Shown one piece after another: positions 35,553-43,558 of a stretch of DNA of 64,000 nt; the first letter of the stretch is position 1; every line of letters begins with the position of its first letter. The notes under the pieces were generated by a model. That model was given only the letters and a program-made list of their open reading frames with translations, was not told where the DNA came from and did not search any database. A program made the translations under genes and the position numbers. Source of the DNA: Achromobacter pulmonis (GTDB lineage Bacteria > Pseudomonadota > Gammaproteobacteria > Burkholderiales > Burkholderiaceae_B); assembly GCF_902859765.1 (NCBI RefSeq), contig NZ_CADIJV010000009.1:1-64000 (forward strand), read 5' to 3'.

Positions 35553-36429
35553 AAACCTCGTCATGCTGGTCGATGATGCGCCGGACAATCTGAAAATGCT
35601 CTCCACCGCGCTGGACGAGGCGGGTTATCAGGTGCTGGTGGCAACCGATGGCCAGTCGGCGATAGAACGGGTGGACTTCGTGGTGCCCGACATCGTGCTG
35701 CTCGATGCGGTGATGCCGGGGATGGATGGGTTCGAGACCTGCGCGCGCCTGAAGGCGCATCCGGCGGCGGGCCAGGTTCCGGTGGTGTTCATGACGGGCC
35801 TGACCGAGCCCGAGCACGTATTGAAAGGGTTCCGGGTGGGCGGCGTGGATTATGTGACCAAGCCGCTGGACCCGGATGTGGTGGTGGCCAGGCTGCAGAC
35901 GCATCTGCGCAATGCGCGCAGCCTGTCGGCGGCCTTCGATGCAATCGATGCGGCGGCGCGTGCCGTGGTGGCGCTGGATGCGCGCGGGCGGCCGATCTGG
36001 AAGACCGGCAAGGCACGGCTCTGGTTGGCGGCGTATTTCGGGTGCGCGGAGGAGGCGGCGGAGCTGCCGGTGCCCTTGGCGGATTGGGTGGCGGGCAATC
36101 TGGCGGCCGGGCCGGCCGCCGCGCCCCTGGAGATCGTCGCCGCGCGGGGCCGCCTGACCTTGAGCCTGTCGGCATCGCGGCGCAGCGGCGAGACCTTGCT
36201 GCTGTTGCAGGAAACGGCGCCCCTGGCGCCGGCCTACGGCCTGACGCCGCGCGAGGCCGACGTGCTGCGCTGGTTGGCCAAGGGCAAGACCAATCGGGAT
36301 ATCGCCGAGATCCTGGGTATGGCGCCCCGCACGGTCAACAAGCATCTGGAACACATCTACGTCAAACTCGGCGTGGAAACCCGCGCGGCGGCGGCGGCGC
36401 TGGCGGTGCGGCAGGGGGAAACGTTCTGA
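35521..36429 (+). CDS. Response regulator with LuxR-type HTH
   Basis: A 302-residue regulator. The N-terminal receiver has the acidic pair in VMLVDDAPDN, phospho-acceptor Asp in PDIVLLDAVMPGMDGFE, and Lys in VTKPLDPD. A middle segment (about 145-235) has PAS-like length without clear motifs. The C-terminal LuxR/FixJ HTH is clear (LTPREADVLRWLAKGKTNRD, then IAEILGMAPRTVNKHLEHIY). Its start overlaps the 3' end of the permease-kinase gene by 32 bp (ATG at 35521, with 35536 as alternative). It is the natural partner of that kinase and the likely binder of the palindromes before urtA. Confidence 0.93.
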   Translation: MYSVTMPTPDKNLVMLVDDAPDNLKMLSTALDEAGYQVLVATDGQSAIERVDFVVPDIVLLDAVMPGMDGFETCARLKAHPAAGQVPVVFMTGLTEPEHVLKGFRVGGVDYVTKPLDPDVVVARLQTHLRNARSLSAAFDAIDAAARAVVALDARGRPIWKTGKARLWLAAYFGCAEEAAELPVPLADWVAGNLAAGPAAAPLEIVAARGRLTLSLSASRRSGETLLLLQETAPLAPAYGLTPREADVLRWLAKGKTNRDIAEILGMAPRTVNKHLEHIYVKLGVETRAAAAALAVRQGETF

Positions 36430-36579
36430 AGCGCCGCGCGGCAGGTCGATGCCCGGCACGCGGATGACGACATGAAATCCGCGATATTGATACAGATGGA
36501 AACCCCGAGCTGCCGGCCATCGCCTTAGAGTGCGAAACCTTCAAAGTTCAGGACGGTGCCGCGTCGCGGTCCGACTCCC

Positions 36580-37299
36580 ATGACGGTTTCATTTCCTCGT
36601 GTTCTTCCGCGCCACGCGCTGGGTTGCTACCTGGGCGCGGCGGCGCTGCTCTATCTGTTCGCCGCGCAACTGCTGGCCGTCATCGACATCTGGCTGCTGC
36701 CGCGCCGCCTGCTGGTCGAGATGCTGCGCTATCGCGCCATGTGGCTGGTCTTTTTCCTGACGCTGCCCACCGTGGGCTATCTGCTGTGGCGCGGCGCCGA
36801 CCTGGTCGCGTGGTGGCGCGCGCCGGCCGCGCTGACGCTGGATGAGCGCGCGCTGCATCTGGGCACGCTTACGGTGCCCTACGCCGACATCGCCTCGATG
36901 CGCCATCGGCACAACCGCGATCACCTGCTGCTGACGCTGGCCGACGGCCGGCGCGTACGCCTGCGCCTGGCGATCTGGGGCCATGCCGAGGCGCTGCTGG
37001 AGCAATTGGATGCGCGCGTGGGCGGCAATCTCGAAGCCGACGCCCGACGCCGCATCGACGCCGGCGCCACCGTCGACTTCGGCACGCTCGGCATGAACAC
37101 GGCCGGCCTGGTCTACAAGGGCCGGTCGATTCCATGGTCCAGCATCGACACCATCCGCACGCAATCCGACAGCGAAGGCATGGAAACCGACGAGACGCTG
37201 ATCATCGTCGCCCAAGGCAAGACCCACAAAGTCGACCGATCCGGCATCGACAACGAGCCGGTGCTGCTGGCCTGCCTACGGCACTATCTGCCCGCCTGA
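36580..37299 (+). CDS. Membrane protein with PH-like soluble domain
   Basis: A 239-residue protein of unknown function. Two hydrophobic helices (about residues 12-38 and 53-70) are followed by a soluble part with two similar beta-rich halves. Each contains a short motif of the bacterial PH-like kind: LTVPYADIASMR and RSIPWSSIDTIR. I chose the ATG at 36580; the upstream GTG frame adds only eight residues. It is followed after 54 bp by another small membrane protein of similar design. No enzyme motif is visible. Confidence 0.7.
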   Translation: MTVSFPRVLPRHALGCYLGAAALLYLFAAQLLAVIDIWLLPRRLLVEMLRYRAMWLVFFLTLPTVGYLLWRGADLVAWWRAPAALTLDERALHLGTLTVPYADIASMRHRHNRDHLLLTLADGRRVRLRLAIWGHAEALLEQLDARVGGNLEADARRRIDAGATVDFGTLGMNTAGLVYKGRSIPWSSIDTIRTQSDSEGMETDETLIIVAQGKTHKVDRSGIDNEPVLLACLRHYLPA

Positions 37300-37353
37300 C
37301 GCCGAAATCCCGCCCCTGGCGGCCCCTCCTCCTTTCGCACGCAACCTCTCGAC

Positions 37354-37830
37354 ATGGAAATCTACAGCTCCACCTCGCACCAAGCCCAGACCCTGGCCGA
37401 CCGCCCGGTGTACTACTCGCGCAACCGCCTCATTACCGGCGCCGTCATCTGGACGGTGGCCGCGCTGGCGTTCGGCGCCATGGCCGTTCGCGCACGGGAC
37501 AATCTCGGCGGCATGGCGTTCTTCGCCGCCATCGCGGCCATCGGCGTCTGGCTGGTGATCCGCTGCCTGATGCGCGCCTTCGGCCCCGCCAAGCCGGTGA
37601 TCACTTTCACGCGCGAAGGTCTGCGGCTGACGGACGGCGCCGTCATTCCGTGGCACGCCATCAACGAAAACACTTACGTCAATCAGACCTACGTCGGCAT
37701 CCCCACCGCGCGGCAGATCCAGCTCAAGACCTCGCTGCCGGACCGCAAGCGGGTGCTGGTCCAGGCGATGGCGCTGGAAATCAGCGGCGACGAATACCTG
37801 GCCCTGTGCGACGCCTATCAGGCGCGCTGA
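37354..37830 (+). CDS. Membrane protein with PH-like soluble domain, short form
   Basis: A 158-residue protein. A short polar start (residues 1-25) is followed by two helices (about 28-45 and 52-72) and a beta-rich domain with the motif GAVIPWHAINEN. The layout is like that of its upstream neighbour but with one soluble half instead of two. The pair is co-directional. Function is unknown, and the family is known only as hypothetical membrane proteins. Confidence 0.7.
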   Translation: MEIYSSTSHQAQTLADRPVYYSRNRLITGAVIWTVAALAFGAMAVRARDNLGGMAFFAAIAAIGVWLVIRCLMRAFGPAKPVITFTREGLRLTDGAVIPWHAINENTYVNQTYVGIPTARQIQLKTSLPDRKRVLVQAMALEISGDEYLALCDAYQAR

Positions 37831-37880
37831 ACGCCCCCGCCTGACGGGCGCGGCCATGCCGCGCTGCGTCGGCGCCGGGC

Positions 37881-38855
37881 TCAGTTCACGGTGGCGCCGG
37901 AATCCTTCACTGCCCGCGCCCAGGCCGCGATCTCCTGCTGGATGAACTCGCCGAAGGCCGCGGTGTGCAGCGTCGACGCCTGCGCCCCTTCCTCCATCAG
38001 GCGCTGCTTGACCGCCGGCGCGGCCAACGCGCCGCTCAAGGCCTCGTTCAGGCGGGCCACCACCGCATCCGGCGTGCCCGCTGGCGCCACCACCCCATGC
38101 CACGACAGGGCCTGGAAACCCGCCAGACCGGACTCCGCCATGGTGGGAATCCCAGCCAGGGCGGGCGAGCGCTGCGGCGAGGTCACCGCCAGCGCCCGCA
38201 GGGTGCCGGCCTTCACGTGCGGCAGCACGCCCGGAATCGTGGTGAACATGAAGTCGATCTGGCCGCCGATCAGGTCGGTGATGGCCGGGCTGCCGCCCTT
38301 GTACGGCACATGCGTGAACTGCAGCCCCGCCTCGCGCTTGAACATCTCGCCGGCCAGGTGGCCCGGCGTGCCGGCCCCGGCCGAGCCCATGTTGATGCGA
38401 TCGCCCTGGCTCTTGATGTAGGCGATCAGCTCCTGCACGCTGTTCACTTTCAGATTGGGGCCGACCACCAGCACATTGGGCACGGTCGCCAGCAACGTGA
38501 CCGGCTTGAAGTCCTTGACCGCGTCGTACGAGATGCGGGAGTACAGCGAGGGATTGATGCCATGGGTGCTGGCGGTCGCCAGCAACAGCGTATAGCCATC
38601 CGGCGCGGCCGACGCCACCTGCTTGGCGGCGATGGTGCCGTTGGCGCCCCCCTTGTTGTCGACCACGATGGTCTGGCCGAGCGATTTGGCGGCCTCGGCC
38701 GCCACCGTGCGCGCCAGGATGTCCGAGGTGCCGCCGGCCGAATGCGGCACCACCAGGGTGATCGGCTTGGCGGGAAACGACTGCGCGTGGGCCGCCGGCA
38801 GGGCTGACACGAGACAGGCGGCGAGCGCCAGGCGGGCAAGGCAATGAGGGAACAT
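37881..38855 (-). CDS. Bug-family (TctC-type) periplasmic binding protein
   Basis: A 324-residue exported solute-binding protein of the tripartite tricarboxylate transporter family. The signal peptide ends near AHAQ (MFPHCLARLALAACLVSALP at the start). The mature start FPAKPITLVVPHSAGGTSDI and the later GTPGHLAGEMFK are family hallmarks. No TctA or TctB genes are adjacent. It lies just downstream of tcuB on the same strand (92 bp), so a tricarboxylate ligand such as tricarballylate or citrate is plausible. Confidence 0.9.
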   Translation of the reverse strand: MFPHCLARLALAACLVSALPAAHAQSFPAKPITLVVPHSAGGTSDILARTVAAEAAKSLGQTIVVDNKGGANGTIAAKQVASAAPDGYTLLLATASTHGINPSLYSRISYDAVKDFKPVTLLATVPNVLVVGPNLKVNSVQELIAYIKSQGDRINMGSAGAGTPGHLAGEMFKREAGLQFTHVPYKGGSPAITDLIGGQIDFMFTTIPGVLPHVKAGTLRALAVTSPQRSPALAGIPTMAESGLAGFQALSWHGVVAPAGTPDAVVARLNEALSGALAAPAVKQRLMEEGAQASTLHTAAFGEFIQQEIAAWARAVKDSGATVN

Positions 38856-38947
38856 GCAAGTCTCCTGAAGAATATTGGAATCGCGGCGCCTTCGAGGGCG
38901 CCGTCATGCGAACGCGTGGGCCCCGCGCGCGGCGGCAGGCAATCGCC

Positions 38948-40153
38948 TCAGTCGGCGCCCGTGCGCAGGGTGTCGGGCTGGCGCTTCTCGATCGACCACT
39001 TCAGCAACGCCGCGCAGCGGTAGATGCCGTGCGCGAACTTGCCGTAAGGCAGGGTCAGGAACAGCGCCATCACCACGCCCAGATGCACCGCCAGCAGCAA
39101 CGCCATGGCGCCGGTATCGCGGCCGGCCAGCAGCGCCAGGCCCGTGGCGCTGGTCAACAGCAGCAAGGCGATGAAGCCCCGATCCATCGGCTTCTGCGCC
39201 GCGTCACCCTGCAACGGGTGGCGCTTCAGGTTCAGCCACAGCAGTCCCGCCGGCCCGATCAACAGGCCGATGCCGCCCGCGGTGCCCAGCAGCACCGGCG
39301 CGCTCCAGAACGGATACGGCGCCTGCTCGCCCAGCAGGTAGTGATAGAGCGTGGCCACGCAGGTGGCGGCAAAGCACAACATGAAGCCGTAGAAGGTAAA
39401 GTGGTGGAAGCGCCGGCGCCACAGCGTAAAGGCGTCGTCGGCGTTGTTGCAGCCCTTCCCATGGCCGCCATCCAGGTAACGCAGGCGCAGCGCGTCGTGC
39501 GCGGCCTCGGCCACCGCCGCGCCGCTGGCCGCCCCTGGGCTGACATCGCGCCAGAAGCGCGCCGCGCCGATGCCAAGCGCCAGCATGGCGAAGCCGAACA
39601 CCGCGCCGAACATCAGCGCCAGCGTGTTGTGCGGAAACACCGCATAGAAATTGCCCGCCAGCGGCGCGTGCCACAGGCCGCCCGTCAGCATCACGGTCAG
39701 GGCCAGGAACAGCGCCAAGGCGGCCGCCGCGGCCAGCGACAGCGTCAGCCCGTTGCGCCGGTACAGCTTGCCCAGCGCCGCCGGGAAGGCGTATTCCGTA
39801 TAGGTCTGCAACCGCACCTTGGCCATGGCCTGCGGCACGTTCACCGCGAACTCGTGCGGCGGCGCGTACTGACAGGCATGCAGGCAGGCGCCACAGTTGT
39901 GGCACAGGTTGGCCAGGTAGTTCAGATCGGCCTTGCCGAACTCCAGGCGCCGGGTCATCGCCGGGAAAACGGCGCAAAAGCCCTCGCAGTAGCGGCAGGC
40001 ATTGCAGATCTGCATGACCCGCGCCACCTCGGTTTCGTCCTGACTGAGGGCGGCGGCGCCCCGGCCATGCCAGCGCACCGGCTGTTCGATCATGGCCGGC
40101 GCCGACTGCGCCAAAGATTCGGCCTCGCGGGCCAGGGTCTCAAGCTGCCGCAT
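38948..40153 (-). CDS. tcuB: TcuB, tricarballylate electron-transfer protein
   Basis: A 401-residue membrane iron-sulfur protein that takes electrons from TcuA-bound FADH2 to the quinone pool. Two [4Fe-4S] motifs are visible: [11 protein letters not shown] and [11 protein letters not shown] (residues about 50-95). Hydrophobic helices follow from about 145 with conserved His residues that could hold heme. Its start overlaps the end of tcuA by 14 bp. TcuB of Salmonella is of similar length and architecture. Confidence 0.9.
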   Translation of the reverse strand: MRQLETLAREAESLAQSAPAMIEQPVRWHGRGAAALSQDETEVARVMQICNACRYCEGFCAVFPAMTRRLEFGKADLNYLANLCHNCGACLHACQYAPPHEFAVNVPQAMAKVRLQTYTEYAFPAALGKLYRRNGLTLSLAAAAALALFLALTVMLTGGLWHAPLAGNFYAVFPHNTLALMFGAVFGFAMLALGIGAARFWRDVSPGAASGAAVAEAAHDALRLRYLDGGHGKGCNNADDAFTLWRRRFHHFTFYGFMLCFAATCVATLYHYLLGEQAPYPFWSAPVLLGTAGGIGLLIGPAGLLWLNLKRHPLQGDAAQKPMDRGFIALLLLTSATGLALLAGRDTGAMALLLAVHLGVVMALFLTLPYGKFAHGIYRCAALLKWSIEKRQPDTLRTGAD

Positions 40154-41555
40154 GCTGGGCTCCGTTGCGGTGGGTACGTTGAGCGGCGGCGGCGGCGCGG
40201 GTGCCGGCGATACGGCCGAAGGCGGTGCCGATGGACATGCCGACCCCTGCCGTATAGCCCTTGCCCAACACGTTGCCGGCCATCATCTCGCCCGCCACGA
40301 ACAGGTTGTCGCTGGGCACGCCGTCGAAACGCACCGCGGCGGTTTCGTCGACTTTCAGACCCAGGTAAGTGAAGGTGATGCCGGGCCGCAGCGCGTAGCC
40401 GTAGAACGGCGCGGTGTCGATGGGCCGGGCCCAGTGGGTCTTGGCGGGCGCGAGACCCTCGGTGCGGCAGTCGTCCAGCACCGTGTGGTCGAAGGTGCCG
40501 GCGCGACAGGCCTGGTTGTATTCGCGGATGGTGTGCTCGAATGCCACCGGGTCCAGGCCCAGGCGGCGCCCCAGTTCGGGCACGGAATCGGCGGTGACGC
40601 CGGGAAACACCGGCGGCATGAAGCGGCCGACGGCCTTGGCATCAATGATGGAATAAGCGATCTGCCCCGGCTGCATCGCCGTCAGGCGGCCCCAGATGGC
40701 ATAGCGCTTGGGCCAGAAATCCTCGCCCTCGTCGTAGAAACGGCGCGCCTCGCGATTGACCACCACACCCAGCGAGACGCAGTCGATGCGGGTACAGATG
40801 CCGCCGTCGTACAGCGGCGCGCGCGCGTCGATGGCCACGCAATGCGACTGCGACGGATCGCCGATGCGGTCGGCGCCCGCGTCCAGCATGAACTTGAGCA
40901 GCACGCCCTGGTTGTAGCGTGTGCCGCGAATCAGGAAGTTGTCCGCCGGCCATTCGCCGCGCTCGTCCTGGCCCCAGGCCTCGCGCAGCCATTCGCGGTT
41001 GGATTCGAAGCCGCCGGCCGCCAGCACACAGGCGCGCGCCTCGATGCGCTCGGCGCCGATGCGGGCGGCCTTGAAACGGCCGCCCTCCAGTTCCAGCGCG
41101 TCCACCGGCGCGTCATAGCGGATGCGCACGCCCAGGGCCTCGGCGCTGCGGTAATAGGCATTGACCAGCGCCTTGCCGCCGCCCATGAAGAAGGCGTTGG
41201 TGCGGGCCACGTGCAGCGCGCCCGACAGCGGCGGCTGAAAATTGACACCATGGCGCCGCATCCAGCCGCGACAGGTGGCGGACTCGCGGATCACCAGCCG
41301 CGCCAGCTTCTCGTCGGTCTGGCCGCCGGTGACCTTGAGCAGGTCCTGCCAGTATTCCTCTTCCGGATAGGCGTCCACCAGCACGTCCTGCGGCGCGTCA
41401 TGCATGCAGCGCAGGTTGCGCGTGTGCTGCGAATTGCCGCCGCGCCATGCGCGCGGCGCGGCTTCCAGCAGCAATACACTGGCGCCCGCCTCGCGCGCCA
41501 TCAGCGCCGCGCACAGCGCCGCATTGCCCCCGCCTATCACCAATACATCGACCAT
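40140..41555 (-). CDS. tcuA: FAD-dependent tricarballylate dehydrogenase TcuA
   Basis: A 471-residue flavoprotein that oxidises tricarballylate to cis-aconitate. The N-terminal FAD-binding motif is [20 protein letters not shown], and the FRD/SDH-type blocks [14 protein letters not shown] and [17 protein letters not shown] are present. The dinucleotide-binding C-terminal part reads [17 protein letters not shown]. It overlaps tcuB, and a LysR gene lies upstream on the same strand, as in Salmonella tcuRABC, but no tcuC transporter gene follows. Other FAD-type substrates cannot be ruled out by sequence alone. Confidence 0.9.
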   Translation of the reverse strand: MVDVLVIGGGNAALCAALMAREAGASVLLLEAAPRAWRGGNSQHTRNLRCMHDAPQDVLVDAYPEEEYWQDLLKVTGGQTDEKLARLVIRESATCRGWMRRHGVNFQPPLSGALHVARTNAFFMGGGKALVNAYYRSAEALGVRIRYDAPVDALELEGGRFKAARIGAERIEARACVLAAGGFESNREWLREAWGQDERGEWPADNFLIRGTRYNQGVLLKFMLDAGADRIGDPSQSHCVAIDARAPLYDGGICTRIDCVSLGVVVNREARRFYDEGEDFWPKRYAIWGRLTAMQPGQIAYSIIDAKAVGRFMPPVFPGVTADSVPELGRRLGLDPVAFEHTIREYNQACRAGTFDHTVLDDCRTEGLAPAKTHWARPIDTAPFYGYALRPGITFTYLGLKVDETAAVRFDGVPSDNLFVAGEMMAGNVLGKGYTAGVGMSIGTAFGRIAGTRAAAAAQRTHRNGAQHAAA

Positions 41556-41630
41556 GTCATCGTTCCCGGATCAAGGAACGGACTGTAGGCCGGCGCCGCG
41601 CGCCGCGATATCAGCGCGGCGTCAACAGGT

Positions 41631-41647
41631 CTTCATGATTCGTGAAG
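41631..41647. promoter_or_regulatory. Putative LysR operator before tcuA
   Basis: CTTCA-TGATTCG-TGAAG is an inverted repeat with a T-N11-A core, in the gap between the LysR gene and tcuA. It is a reasonable binding site for the adjacent regulator. Confidence 0.4.
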
Positions 41648-41661
41648 GGCGCGGCATCCGC

Positions 41662-42588
41662 TCAGCCGGTATGCAGCGCCCTCACCGCCCACTTGCCCTC
41701 GCGCGCCAGGGTGCGCGACACGTCGGCCAGCACCAGGCGCGCGGCCAGCGCCGCCGGTGACAGCTCGTCATCCGACAGGCTGGCCAGCAGATTGGGCCGG
41801 AACAGGTTAGCGTCGTCGATCCGCGCCATGACCAGCTGCCCGGGTGCGATGCGGGCGGTGGCGGAACTGGGCTGGATGGTGGCGGCGTAGCCCAGCTGCA
41901 CCACATCCATCAGCAACGCCAGGCCATCGACCTCGGCCACCACGCGGGGCGCCAGGCCCAGTTGCTGGAAGGCCTGGTTGACCGAGGCGCGCAGTCCGTG
42001 GCGGCCGCTGGGCAGCACCAGCGGCAGGCCGGCGATCTCCTCCAGGCGGGTGTTCGGACCGGCGGGCAGGCCGGCCATGCCGCGCCCGGCGCACAGGTAC
42101 AGCGGCTCGTCCAGCAACGGCGTCACGCTCCAGCGCCGCGCCGCCTCGGCATGGAACACGATGGCCAGGTCGAGCTGACGGCCGTTGAGCATATCGGCCA
42201 GGTGGCCCGACAGCGCCTCGACCAGGTGCAGGCGAATATCCGGATAGCGGACGTTCATGGCCTGCACGAACGGCGCCCCCAGGATGGAGGCGGTGGTGGA
42301 CGACAGGCCGACACTGACGTGGCCGGCCAGGCGCGCCTGCTGCGCGGCCTGGACCGCATCGTCGGCATGGCGCAGGGCCAGTTGGGCCTGGCGAAAGAAC
42401 GCCAGCCCGGCGTCGGTGGGCACCACGCCGCTGGCGCTGCGTTGCAGCAGCCGCGTGGCCAGTTCGCCTTCGAGCCGGCTGATCTGCTGGCTGAGCGCGG
42501 ACGTCACCATGCCCAGCGACATGGCCGCGCGGCCAATGCTGCCCGCTTCGACGACACGAACGAAATAACGAAGCTGGCGCAGTTCCAT
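41662..42588 (-). CDS. tcuR: LysR-family regulator of tcuAB
   Basis: A 308-residue LysR regulator. The HTH lies at residues 3-62 (LRYFVRVVEAGSIGRAAMSL, then SALSQQISRLEGELATRLLQ) and the effector domain follows. The frame extends upstream to 42807, but the added 73 residues are arginine-rich antisense sequence of the cytochrome gene, so I use the ATG at 42588. It is directly upstream of tcuAB on the same strand, unlike the divergent order common for LysR genes. The name tcuR rests on context. Confidence 0.85.
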   Translation of the reverse strand: MELRQLRYFVRVVEAGSIGRAAMSLGMVTSALSQQISRLEGELATRLLQRSASGVVPTDAGLAFFRQAQLALRHADDAVQAAQQARLAGHVSVGLSSTTASILGAPFVQAMNVRYPDIRLHLVEALSGHLADMLNGRQLDLAIVFHAEAARRWSVTPLLDEPLYLCAGRGMAGLPAGPNTRLEEIAGLPLVLPSGRHGLRASVNQAFQQLGLAPRVVAEVDGLALLMDVVQLGYAATIQPSSATARIAPGQLVMARIDDANLFRPNLLASLSDDELSPAALAARLVLADVSRTLAREGKWAVRALHTG

Positions 42589-42661
42589 GGCGGGCCCGGA
42601 CAAAGGAAGATCCGCCGATTGTAGGCTGCGGGGCGAGCCGGCGGCCCGCTCCCGGCGGGCC

Positions 42662-43558
42662 TCAGTAGCGCGCGTCCTTGGGCTTCTTGCCGTCCGGCCA
42701 GTCCTTGTCCTTGGGCGGGAAATCCGGCCGTGGCATATGCGTGAAGTACTCCGCCACGTCGACCGCGTCCTGGTCGGACAACACCTTGCCCTCGCCCCAA
42801 TTGCCATGGGTGTTCACGCCCATCGGCATGCTGTTGCGGATGAACGCGGCCGCCTTGTAGGTGCGCGCCAGGCCCGCGCCGATATTGAACGACTCGTCGC
42901 CCCACAACGGCGGGAACACGATGTTGCCCGCGCGGTCACGCTTGCCCTCGCCGGCCGCGCCATGGCAGGAAGCGCATTGCGCCGCGTACAGGTGCTTGCC
43001 GCGCGCCGGATCCGGAACCAGTTTGGTATCGATCGGCCAGGCGTTCTTGATCTGCACCTTGGCGCCGTGCGGCACGTCCTGCGCCAGCCACTTCATGTAC
43101 GCCAGCATCGCCGCCATTTCGGGCGAATCCTTGTCCAGCGGCTTGCCGTTCATGGAACGCTGGAAACAGCCATTGATGCGGTCCGCCAGTGTGACATCGC
43201 GGCCGGCGCGCGGATTGAACTGCGGGAACGAGTTGAACGAATTGATGTAAGGCGCGCCCAACGGCTTCTTGCCCTGTTGCACGTGGCAGCTGCTGCAATT
43301 GAGGCTGGCGCCGGTGTTGTGCGGCAGCAGGCGGCGGGTTTCGTTGAGCAGCCGCTGGCCGTAGCGGATCTGCTCGGCGTTGGGCGCGCTGTCGATCAGG
43401 GTGTCGGACGGAATGGTGTAGTCGGGCAGCCGCTTGCCATCCTTGTCGAGCACCGCGAAGGTCTGGGTGTCCGCCGGCGCGGGCGTGGCGGCCAGCGCGG
43501 CCGTGCCGCCCGCGGCCACCAGCGCCAGCGCGGCGGCAATCTTGTGCAGGTTATTCAT
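42662..43558 (-). CDS. TsdA-like diheme cytochrome c
   Basis: A 298-residue periplasmic protein with a Sec signal (MNNLHKIAAALALVAAGGTA) and two heme motifs, CSSCH (88-92) and CASCH (195-199). The stretch RINGCFQRSMNGKPLDKDSP (around residues 127-146) is typical of the thiosulfate dehydrogenase TsdA family, which couples thiosulfate to tetrathionate formation. An extra Cys131 lies in that motif. Its start overlaps the end of the upstream cytochrome gene by 8 bp, so the two are made together. The substrate is not proven; a plain electron carrier is the alternative. Confidence 0.82.
   Translation of the reverse strand: MNNLHKIAAALALVAAGGTAALAATPAPADTQTFAVLDKDGKRLPDYTIPSDTLIDSAPNAEQIRYGQRLLNETRRLLPHNTGASLNCSSCHVQQGKKPLGAPYINSFNSFPQFNPRAGRDVTLADRINGCFQRSMNGKPLDKDSPEMAAMLAYMKWLAQDVPHGAKVQIKNAWPIDTKLVPDPARGKHLYAAQCASCHGAAGEGKRDRAGNIVFPPLWGDESFNIGAGLARTYKAAAFIRNSMPMGVNTHGNWGEGKVLSDQDAVDVAEYFTHMPRPDFPPKDKDWPDGKKPKDARY

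Noticed and set aside
32163-35606. Open frame of more than 1100 codons on the minus strand under the permease-kinase gene
   Set aside because: It is the antisense shadow of a clearly real gene. The high GC content keeps such frames open; the product is His/Gln/Arg-rich without any domain.
42589-42807. 73-residue N-terminal extension of the tcu LysR protein
   Set aside because: The extra residues are Arg/Thr-rich antisense of the cytochrome gene; LysR proteins start just before the HTH, at 42588.
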